Shown one piece after another: positions 1 through 4,225 of a stretch of DNA of 5,459 nucleotides. Source of the stretch: Candidatus Brocadiaceae bacterium (GTDB lineage Bacteria; Planctomycetota; Brocadiia; SM23-32). Location: the NCBI GenBank assembly GCA_030615435.1, contig JAUWZH010000186.1, positions 1 to 5,459 on the forward strand. The letters run 5' to 3'. The position numbers and the translations under genes were made by a program. Under the pieces are notes generated by a model. The model saw only the letters and a list, made by a program, of their open reading frames with translations. It was not told the origin of the DNA and ran no database searches. Every line of letters starts with the position of its first letter. Position 1 is the first letter of the stretch.

Positions 1-427
1 CCTCGCCCACCTCGGCGGCTATGGCCAGGGCGCTATTGGACTCCGGGGCGTCGCGATCCACTGCGGCTCCGCGCGCCAGGAGCAAGCGGACCATCGCGGG
101 ACCTCCCCAAACTGCATCAACCATGAGCTGGCCCTTGTAGCTTTCGGGCTCCTCCACCAATGCGCCGTTCGCCAAAAGGAGGTTCACCGTCCTGACGGCG
201 CCGACGGAAAGGGCTCGGTGCAATGGCCGCATCCCGTCGTCTGCTTCCTCGTCCACGTCCACGTCGGCCGGAATCAGCGCCAGAATCGCCTTGTGAGCGC
301 CGAGTCCGGCGAGTGCGTGCACGACAGAACCGCCTTCCTCCGGGAACACCTCGAGGCCGACCGGGGTCTTGATATACCGCCCTTGGCCGTCAACGTTCTC
401 CATCCCGCCCAAGCTTTCCATACTCAT
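1..427 (-). CDS. Ankyrin-repeat protein, N-terminal 142 residues (runs off the left edge)
   Basis: The frame is open from an ATG at 427 to the left edge, with no stop. A GGAGGGG ribosome binding site lies 8 bases upstream. A second in-frame ATG at 421 is possible but less well spaced. After about 33 leader residues the protein shows ankyrin-type helix-turn-helix repeats of about 30-33 residues: roughly 34-60 (VVHALAGLGAHKAILALI), 65-95 (RPLHRAL, then NLLLANGALV), 99-127 (VRLLLARGAAVD) and the start of a fourth at 132 (SALAIAAEVG). Ankyrin repeats bind other proteins, so a partner-binding role is likely; the partner is unknown. There is no signal peptide or membrane segment in the visible part, so it is probably cytoplasmic. 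It is the third gene of the leftward operon, 59 bases after the triple-motif gene, so it is probably under the same switch. A C-terminal effector domain beyond the edge cannot be excluded. Confidence 0.85.
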   Translation of the reverse strand, partial: MSMESLGGMENVDGQGRYIKTPVGLEVFPEEGGSVVHALAGLGAHKAILALIPADVDVDEEADDGMRPLHRALSVGAVRTVNLLLANGALVEEPESYKGQLMVDAVWGGPAMVRLLLARGAAVDRDAPESNSALAIAAEVGE

Positions 428-435
428 GACTCCGT

Positions 436-442
436 CCCCTCC
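436..442 (-). promoter_or_regulatory. Ribosome binding site of the ankyrin gene
   Basis: GGAGGGG on the minus strand, 8 bases before the ATG at 427. It supports 427 rather than 421 as the start and shows that the gene is translated independently although it follows another gene closely. Confidence 0.7.
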
Positions 443-486
443 ACTGTTAAAGGTCACCTCCCTGGCAAAGCGCCGGACCTGCCCGG

Positions 487-969
487 TCACGCGCCGAGCA
501 GAAAAGTCTCGCTTGAGATCCCGAGCAGCTTGCAGATGCGCTCTTCCGGCTCGGCGAGCGCGCGCGGCGGCCTGGTAAGGGCCTGCCCTGCGGACACCTC
601 CATGAGCGCCAGGGGAGCGTCGTCGGCGCCGAGGAAAAAGACCTCGGCAGAGATCCCGAGTACCTCACAGATACGTTTCTCCTCCCCGGTGAGGGCGCGC
701 GGCAGCCCACTAACGGGCTGCTCTGCGGACACCTCCATGAGCGCCAGCGGAACATCGTCGGCGCCGAGGAGAAAAGTCTCAGCGCTGATCCCGAGCCGCT
801 TGCAGATCTGCTTCTCGCTCGCGGTAAGGCCCCGCGGCCCGGTCAACCCGCCGGTGTCCGCCATCGCGACGTGGGGCCCGAAAGTGCCGAACGTCTTGCT
901 GAAGTCCGCCACTCCAAGAACCTCAAAGAACGGCGGGGCTTCTTTCCCCGTTGTGGCCATTGCTCTCAT
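487..969 (-). CDS. Small protein with three tandem phage-type LT-EK-IC-LGIS motifs
   Basis: A 160-residue protein. The frame extends back to a TTG at 1014, but the ATG at 969 has an excellent AAGGAGGAG site 8 bases upstream, so I start it there. Residues 1-45 are unique and end with a Gly/Pro-rich stretch (TGGLTGPR). Then come a 45-residue unit (46-90), a second (91-135) and a partial third (136-160). Each unit starts with a helical motif of the pattern R-x-L-(T)-x-x-E-(K/E)-x-I-C-x-x-LGIS-(A/S)-E-x-F-(F/L)-LGA. The two full units continue with DD-x-PLALMEVSA. From memory, similar LT-x-E-E-x-x-(V/I)-C-x-x-(L/M)G(I/L)-(S/T)-x-E-x-F motifs occur as single copies at the ends of Mu-like phage protease/scaffold (gpI-type) proteins; I could not check this. 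There is no enzyme domain, signal peptide or membrane segment. The gene sits 41 bases after the Cro-like gene and 59 before the ankyrin gene, which suggests an early mobile-element function. A scaffold, adaptor or protein-docking role is inference only; the function is unknown. Confidence 0.8.
   Translation of the reverse strand: MRAMATTGKEAPPFFEVLGVADFSKTFGTFGPHVAMADTGGLTGPRGLTASEKQICKRLGISAETFLLGADDVPLALMEVSAEQPVSGLPRALTGEEKRICEVLGISAEVFFLGADDAPLALMEVSAGQALTRPPRALAEPEERICKLLGISSETFLLGA
490..834 (-). repeat. Tandem 135-bp repeat inside the triple-motif gene (2.6 copies)
   Basis: Copy 1 is 700-834, copy 2 is 565-699 and partial copy 3 is 490-564, at exactly 135 bases (45 codons) per unit. 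The copies are alike in DNA as well as protein: a 25-base block at 723-747 recurs unchanged at 588-612, and a 16-base block at 755-770 recurs at 620-635. The third copy ends at the stop codon right after the LGA of its motif, so it lacks the DD-x-PLALMEVSA part. Confidence 0.9.
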
Positions 970-975
970 CAGCTT

Positions 976-984
976 CTCCTCCTT
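976..984 (-). promoter_or_regulatory. Strong ribosome binding site that sets the start of the triple-motif gene
   Basis: AAGGAGGAG on the minus strand with its core (978-983) 8 bases before the ATG at 969. It is the best Shine-Dalgarno sequence in the window. It favours 969 over the in-frame TTG at 1014, which overlaps the stop of the preceding gene. Confidence 0.8.
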
Positions 985-1010
985 CTGTTGGATCCTGTTC
1001 TCCCATGCTG

Positions 1011-1241
1011 TCAACGTGCCTGCGAGCCCGCCGCCTGGCGCTCCTCGATGATCGCGCCGACAACAGACCGAAGGCGTTCAAGCGCATCGTGGCCTACGGG
1101 CGAGATTTCGTTGAGGATGGCACCGATGTACTGGGGGCTGGCGCCGTAGCCAACGGCAACCGCCTTTCTGCTGATGCGCTCCCTGGCCAGCAAACCACGA
1201 AGCGCCTTGACCCCCTTCGGCACATGAATCTTTGCTTGCAT
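1011..1241 (-). CDS. Cro-like small helix-turn-helix regulator
   Basis: A 76-residue protein starting at the ATG at 1241, with AGGAAG (1251-1256) 9 bases upstream. The frame is open further upstream to 1334, but that would run through the promoter, so the short form is preferred. Residues about 11-61 form an XRE/Cro-like DNA-binding domain: helices around VKALRGLLARE, ISRKAVAVGYG and the likely recognition helix SPQYIGAIL, then a closing helix HDALERLRSVVGAIIEERQ. Small size with no other domain fits the phage Cro or Ner type of regulator, which represses the opposing repressor gene and tunes its own promoter. It is the first gene of the leftward operon and divergent from the S24-type repressor. 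Its recognition segment resembles that of the repressor, as expected if both read the same operators. The lineage of phage or element is not clear. Confidence 0.75.
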   Translation of the reverse strand: MQAKIHVPKGVKALRGLLARERISRKAVAVGYGASPQYIGAILNEISPVGHDALERLRSVVGAIIEERQAAGSQAR

Positions 1242-1265
1242 TTCCTGTCTCTTCCTGTTAATAAT
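1236..1265 (+). promoter_or_regulatory. Weak candidate promoter for the repressor gene
   Basis: TTGCAT (1236-1241), an 18-base spacer and AATAAT (1260-1265; five of six matches to the -10 consensus). It would give a leader of about 55 bases before the repressor start at 1328. It overlaps the ribosome binding site and start of the Cro-like gene, so the two transcripts would overlap. A second possible -10, TACAAT at 1305-1310, lies on top of the leftward -10 but has no recognisable -35. Confidence 0.3.
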
Positions 1266-1292
1266 GAGGTTTGTGACCCGGCGTGTTCTCAA

Positions 1293-1362
1293 CCATGTCT
1301 TCTTTACAATATCAAGGAAACCTCGCCATGTCAAGGGCTCGCGTCGAGATTTCCTTTACAAT
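1293..1362. promoter_or_regulatory. Candidate operator region with short repeats around the leftward promoter
   Basis: Several short repeats flank the promoter. CCATGTC occurs at 1293-1299 and 1327-1333. TTTACAAT occurs at 1303-1310 and 1355-1362. AAGGAAA (1314-1320) is inverted as TTTCCTT (1350-1356). CTCG-cgt-CGAG lies at 1338-1348. Any of these could be half-sites for the two helix-turn-helix proteins, but none is long enough to be sure. Location, not motif strength, is the main argument. Confidence 0.35.
1306..1334 (-). promoter_or_regulatory. Near-consensus sigma-70 promoter of the leftward operon
   Basis: On the minus strand, TTGACA (1329-1334) is separated by exactly 17 bases (1312-1328) from TATTGT (1306-1311). 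Transcription would start near 1299, giving a leader of about 58 bases before the Cro-like ATG at 1241. The -35 box covers the first codons of the repressor reading frame, so RNA polymerase or repressor bound here would also affect the divergent gene. Such a strong promoter normally needs a repressor to hold it off. Confidence 0.75.
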
Positions 1363-2215
1363 GCGTAGCCGAGCGGAAAGACTGCGGGAGATGCTGGACC
1401 ACTTGGGGCTAACGCAAGTGGCGTGTGCCAAAGCACTTGGATATAGCTCTCAATACGTGAGCCAGCTCATGCGTTGCCGCGAGAAAATTACCCCGAAATT
1501 CGCGGAAAAACTGTCTGCCGTGGTCGGCGTTTCTGCCCGATGGCTCCTCAACGGCCAAGGGAAGCCCTTCACAATGCGCGTGGCGCGCCGGCCGCCAGGC
1601 GGCGAATGGTATGTTTATCGCCTGGAAACCGACGACCTCGACCTGCTTCGTCGGATCGAACAGGTTGCCGAACGAGAGCCTCCTGCCGTGCCGGAGCTCA
1701 ACGTGACCATCGTGGCAGCGGAGCGCGATGTCGAGCTCATAGTGGCGGATGCGGACTATTACGTAGGAGTGCCTTGCGTATGCACTCTCGAAGACGTTGC
1801 CTGCCGCCCACTTAGGACCTCTCAAATCGAAAGCTACGTTCTCCTCCGCCGGGAAATAGCACGGGATCCCCGCTCTATGGTCTGCGTAGAGATGCCCGAC
1901 CGAAGCATGCAGCCCACGATTCCGAAGGGGGCGTTCATGGCCATTGACCTGGCACGAAGTGGCCTGAAGGAGTGTGATGGCGGCGTGGTGTGCGCTCGAC
2001 AGCCCAGCGGGGAGGTCCTGATAGCGCGACTTGTCTTGATCTCCGAAATCGGTGCCGAGGGCAAGAGGGACTCTTACGCAGTGCTCATACCGGAGAATCC
2101 CCCGGAATCGGCGGAGCACATCCTTGTTGATCTGAAAGAGAACGCCAGCCCTGTTTTGGGACAGGTGGTGTGGGCAGCACGCGACCTCCGTGTGAAGAAG
2201 GGGTCCGGGGCGTAA
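1328..2215 (+). CDS. Phage-type repressor: XRE helix-turn-helix plus S24/LexA-like domain
   Basis: A 295-residue transcriptional repressor. The start chosen is the ATG at 1328 because AAGGAAA lies about 8 bases upstream. The ATG at 1361 (284 residues) is a serious alternative, since XRE proteins usually begin just before the MRSRAERLREML helix; the frame is open back to a GTG at 1283. Residues about 16-75 are the XRE domain (LTQVACAKALG, then the recognition helix SSQYVSQLM, ending VSARWLLNGQGKP). A linker follows to about 148. Residues about 149-285 resemble the S24 repressor/peptidase domain: VPCVCTLEDVACRP at the usual cleavage region, IESYVLLRREIARDP, then DRSMQPTIPKG with the catalytic-type Ser193. 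The usual lysine (as in V-K-R-L) is replaced by Ala233 in LIARL, and the usual Ala-Gly cleavage site reads Ala-Cys (158-159). It likely holds the leftward operon silent. Loss of the lysine suggests no RecA-driven self-cleavage. Confidence 0.85.
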   Translation: MSRARVEISFTMRSRAERLREMLDHLGLTQVACAKALGYSSQYVSQLMRCREKITPKFAEKLSAVVGVSARWLLNGQGKPFTMRVARRPPGGEWYVYRLETDDLDLLRRIEQVAEREPPAVPELNVTIVAAERDVELIVADADYYVGVPCVCTLEDVACRPLRTSQIESYVLLRREIARDPRSMVCVEMPDRSMQPTIPKGAFMAIDLARSGLKECDGGVVCARQPSGEVLIARLVLISEIGAEGKRDSYAVLIPENPPESAEHILVDLKENASPVLGQVVWAARDLRVKKGSGA

Positions 2216-2264
2216 GACAGGGATTCGGGGACCTGGTCTGTTGACGAGGCCCCGATTCCCGTCT
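2215..2264 (+). terminator. Hairpin directly after the repressor stop, possible weak terminator
   Basis: The left arm (2215-2230) AGACAGGGATTCGGGG pairs with the right arm (2250-2264) CCCCGATTCCCGTCT, with one bulged A and one mismatch around a 19-base loop. It begins at the last base of the repressor stop codon, where a terminator is expected. No T-tract follows (CAACCCCGTTTCG), so intrinsic termination would be weak. An mRNA-stabilising hairpin or an element-end feature are alternatives. Confidence 0.4.
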
Positions 2265-2472
2265 CAACCCCGTTTCGCCCGTGTAGAACCGCGCGAGAAG
2301 GCTGTTGGAATGGCCGACGGCCCACCAGAACGCGGAAACCGGCGGATTCCGGTGAAAAAGCGGCCTCTCAGGGTAGAATGCGCGGGTTTTGAGGGGGCTC
2401 CTGGGGCATTTCGCGCTCCCTGGCGAAGTAGCCTCAACGGGGACCGAAGGCGTCCAGGAAGGTGGCCCGCCG

Positions 2473-2492
2473 AACACCTCAGAAACACCTCA
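2473..2492 (+). repeat. Direct repeat AACACCTCA, spaced one helical turn
   Basis: AACACCTCA at 2473-2481 and again at 2484-2492, offset by 11 bases. The offset puts both copies on the same DNA face, as for a protein binding side by side. No gene lies immediately downstream, so the purpose is unknown. Confidence 0.5.
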
Positions 2493-2601
2493 TTTCGGGT
2501 CGTTTCATCCCATAAAAAAACTAAACCTGATCTGTTTTGCTGACCCCTTGGTTCTATTCCCTGCCGTCTGCTGTGTGGCAAGATCCCCCACTTTTCGGCC
2601 A

Positions 2602-2619
2602 TTTCGTTTGTTTCGTTTG
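2602..2619 (+). repeat. Perfect 9-base tandem duplication TTTCGTTTG
   Basis: TTTCGTTTG at 2602-2610 is repeated without a gap at 2611-2619. It could be a replication slip or a short duplication; nothing around it shows an insertion sequence. Confidence 0.6.
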
Positions 2620-2632
2620 TACGTCTTTTGCT

Positions 2633-2647
2633 CTGCCATTATGGCAG
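2633..2647. repeat. Perfect 7+1+7 palindrome
   Basis: CTGCCAT-T-ATGGCAG, a perfect inverted repeat with a one-base centre, in gene-free DNA. The size and symmetry suit a dimeric DNA-binding protein; a loop of one base makes an RNA hairpin unlikely. The regulator is unknown. Confidence 0.5.
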
Positions 2648-2669
2648 TCGCGCCTCCTCTGCTCTCAAC

Positions 2670-2709
2670 TTCAAATGCCCTTGAAACCCCCTTCAAAGCC
2701 CCTTTGAAG
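2670..2709. repeat. Two adjacent inverted repeats of the TTCAA/TTGAA type
   Basis: TTCAA-atgccc-TTGAA (2670-2685) is followed after 5 bases by CTTCAAAG-ccc-CTTTGAAG (2691-2709), a perfect 8-base stem with a 3-base loop. The shared TTCAA/TTGAA arms could be paired operator sites or a structured RNA element. No T-run follows the hairpin, so it is not a standard terminator. Confidence 0.5.
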
Positions 2710-2852
2710 CCTCTTTCACGTTTCTTCCCTTCCCAGCGCACATCTTGCGCATAAACCCGTCTTTTTCTCACACCCTTCCAACCGATGTCCGTGCCCTAAC
2801 TCCCTCCCCCGCCTTGCCTTGCGCCTCAAACGACACTTTCTCGTTCCCCATG

Positions 2853-2868
2853 CCCCCCTCAAGGGGGG
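2853..2868. repeat. Perfect C6/G6 hairpin with a TCAA loop
   Basis: CCCCCC-TCAA-GGGGGG, followed by one further G at 2869. It lies about 80 bases before the zinc-ribbon gene and upstream of its candidate promoter. It forms a very stable stem in either strand, but there is no U-tract, so the role is unclear. Confidence 0.5.
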
Positions 2869-2882
2869 GCCGCCGTCTCTCC

Positions 2883-2911
2883 TTGCGAGCGCGGCCCGCG
2901 GGCTCTAAGAT
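2883..2911 (+). promoter_or_regulatory. Candidate promoter of the zinc-ribbon gene
   Basis: TTGCGA (2883-2888), exactly 17 bases, then TAAGAT (2906-2911); each box has four of six consensus matches. Transcription would start near 2918, leaving about 29 bases of leader that carry the ribosome binding site. The spacer contains a perfect 10-base palindrome, GCCCGCGGGC (2894-2903), which could be an operator. Confidence 0.4.
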
Positions 2912-2946
2912 AAGCAGGGAAGGTATCGGAAGGCAGGGAGCTGCGC

Positions 2947-3402
2947 GTGCCCAAACAGTGTCAGAACTGTGGCAGTCTCTGGGGGGATGACAGCAGGTTC
3001 TGCGGGGATTGTGGCACGCCGCTGAGATCTGCGGCGCCCCGTCGGGAGGTGGCCGGCGCCGGGGTGCCTGCGCCGCTCTTGTGGCTGATGGACCTGTGCC
3101 CGGGGGCGTTCAAGCCGCTGGTGCTGATCGCCTCGCTGGCGGCGATCGCGTTCGCGCTGATGGCGCTCTGGCTCGCGGTTTTCATCCTTCAGATGGGGGC
3201 CATGATCTCCGCTTTCGCCATCGGCGGCGCAGGGGTTATGGTCTACTGGACCGCCTTAGGTTGGCTGCTCTACGGCTACATCTGCGTGCCCGTCGAGGCC
3301 ATGTGTGAATTCCAGAGCAAACACTGGATGGCACTGGTAATGGCGAGTGTGGTGCCGGCAGCCCTGTTCCTGATGCTCATGAAGGCTGCGGCCGGGCGGT
3401 AG
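2947..3402 (+). CDS. Zinc-ribbon membrane protein of unknown function
   Basis: A 151-residue protein with a GTG start; AGGGAG (2935-2940) sits 6 bases upstream. Residues 5-22 form a zinc ribbon with two knuckles, C5-x-x-C8 and C19-x-x-C22, followed by G-T-P-L, the usual form of short bacterial N-terminal zinc ribbons. A linker of about 30 residues with Ala, Arg and Pro leads to a hydrophobic region with about three membrane segments: roughly 57-81, 84-111 and 128-147. The zinc ribbon is probably on the cytoplasmic side. This architecture (zinc ribbon plus membrane segments) is common among uncharacterised bacterial proteins and gives no reaction. The gene appears to be transcribed alone, converging on the methyltransferase gene with 40 bases between the two stops. 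I recognise the architecture but not a specific family. Confidence 0.8.
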   Translation: MPKQCQNCGSLWGDDSRFCGDCGTPLRSAAPRREVAGAGVPAPLLWLMDLCPGAFKPLVLIASLAAIAFALMALWLAVFILQMGAMISAFAIGGAGVMVYWTALGWLLYGYICVPVEAMCEFQSKHWMALVMASVVPAALFLMLMKAAAGR

Positions 3403-3442
3403 GGCGCCGCGCGTCCCGGATCGGAGCAACCCACCCCGTCCC

Positions 3443-4114
3443 CTAAACGCGCACGAGCAGTCCCTGGTTCACCACGAAGCAGGTGGGCAGGAAGTCAACG
3501 AAGTACTCCACGGATCCCCCCCGCTCCCTTGCAGCCTGAAGCAGGATGCGTTCGGCAATGCGCGTGTCACCGCTGGGGTTATGGGCGTGTTTGTCTGAGT
3601 TGTCCAGGTATATGTATCCCCCATGCCTGACTTTCCTCACGGCGCTTCTGGCGCATTCGGCGCGCTGGATGCCATCAATGAGGATGAAATCGAAATGCCC
3701 GTCGTCGAAGTCCGTCATGTCGGCATAGCCGACCCGGTCCCGCTTCCTGTAATCAACGTTTTCTATTCCACTCTCTGCGAGGTAGCTCAGGACCCTGCGG
3801 TACCACGATTCATCGCTCTCAATACTCACCACGAAAGAGCAGCGCCGGGCGAGCCACAGGGTTGACATCCCCGAGCCGAACTCGGCTGTCCTCATGTTGC
3901 CGTCGAGCAGCTTGTCGAGCTTCCGAACTGCGCGATAGCCCAGCCAGGGGATTCTGGGACGGTAACCGAAGAGCACTCGAAGAAGCGTGGTAAAGACACA
4001 GTGGGGCAGGTATAGAAGGCCTCGAAAATCTATCCGATTTCCCCTTTCGTCATGAAACCTGGACCTGCGTCCGCGCCCGCCGGTCCATATCTTGTTGAGC
4101 AGTCTCCCGATCAT
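3443..4114 (-). CDS. Class I SAM-dependent methyltransferase
   Basis: A 223-residue protein, a usual length for a single-domain Rossmann-fold methyltransferase. Motif I, which binds S-adenosylmethionine, is AEFGSGMSTLWLA (residues 77-89). The acidic residue after strand 2 is Glu99 in VVSIESDESW, strand 4 is FDFILIDG (141-148), and GGYIYLDNSD (165-174) follows. This E-F-G-S-G-x-S-T version is common in methyltransferases found in surface-sugar gene clusters; the methyl acceptor cannot be read from the sequence. No signal peptide; probably cytoplasmic, though residues 32-52 are moderately hydrophobic. The ATG at 4114 has no good ribosome binding site, but no better ATG, GTG or TTG exists before the upstream in-frame stop. 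It lies 111 bases after the WecA-like transferase gene on the same strand, probably in the same transcript, which suggests glycan or nucleotide-sugar methylation. Confidence 0.85.
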   Translation of the reverse strand: MIGRLLNKIWTGGRGRRSRFHDERGNRIDFRGLLYLPHCVFTTLLRVLFGYRPRIPWLGYRAVRKLDKLLDGNMRTAEFGSGMSTLWLARRCSFVVSIESDESWYRRVLSYLAESGIENVDYRKRDRVGYADMTDFDDGHFDFILIDGIQRAECARSAVRKVRHGGYIYLDNSDKHAHNPSGDTRIAERILLQAARERGGSVEYFVDFLPTCFVVNQGLLVRV

Positions 4115-4184
4115 TTTGTCGAAGGTGTCATGCAGGCTGAGTTTTCGGTTCTGGCATGGGTTTGTTCTGCCCTGCCGGCGGGCG

Positions 4185-4222
4185 GCTCAGGGCTCTTCTT
4201 CTGCAACAGGCGGGTCCTGAGC
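4185..4222. repeat. 7-base inverted repeat just after the transferase stop
   Basis: GCTCAGG (4185-4191) and CCTGAGC (4216-4222) are perfectly complementary around a 24-base loop, 3 bases past the stop of the WecA-like gene. The long loop and lack of a T-run argue against an intrinsic terminator. It might be a transcript-stability hairpin between the two genes. Confidence 0.3.
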
Positions 4223-4225
4223 ACC

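Larger units (their letters stand above)
2216..2946. other. About 730 bases with no convincing gene
   Basis: Open frames exist on both strands (the longest about 130 codons), but their products are low-complexity, rich in Arg/Pro/Ser, share no recognisable domain and lack ribosome binding sites, so I do not call them. From about 2500 the composition changes: there is an A-run at 2513-2519, and then the plus strand is strongly pyrimidine-rich to about 2880. The stretch holds the short repeats listed separately and, at its right end, a promoter for the zinc-ribbon gene. I see no tRNA or rRNA. A non-coding RNA or attachment site is possible but unproven. Confidence 0.55.

Noticed and set aside
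986..1014. TTGACA on the minus strand just before the triple-motif gene, as an internal promoter
   Set aside because: At 16-18 bases downstream there is only CCAACA/CAACAG-like sequence, with no -10 box.
218..1051. Long plus-strand open frame (277 codons) across the ankyrin and triple-motif genes
   Set aside because: It is antisense to two genes with clear repeat structure and strong ribosome binding sites; its own product is low-complexity and rich in Pro, Ser and Arg with no domain.
1409..2119. Minus-strand open frame of 236 codons opposite the repressor gene
   Set aside because: The plus frame has clear helix-turn-helix and S24 motifs; the antisense product shows no recognisable family and is a typical GC-rich shadow.
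2215..2264. Hairpin after the repressor read as a tRNA fragment or attachment site
   Set aside because: It has GATTC-like arms but lacks the T-arm consensus, anticodon arm and CCA-end pattern, and no second copy is seen in the window.
2264..2602. Minus-strand open frames of 112 and 130 codons in the gene-free stretch
   Set aside because: No domain, no ribosome binding site, and Arg/Pro/Ser-rich composition typical of non-coding GC-rich DNA.
2505..2771. Minus-strand 88-codon open frame rich in Lys and Arg
   Set aside because: The basic composition comes from the pyrimidine-rich plus strand; no recognisable motif and no ribosome binding site, so it is not called.
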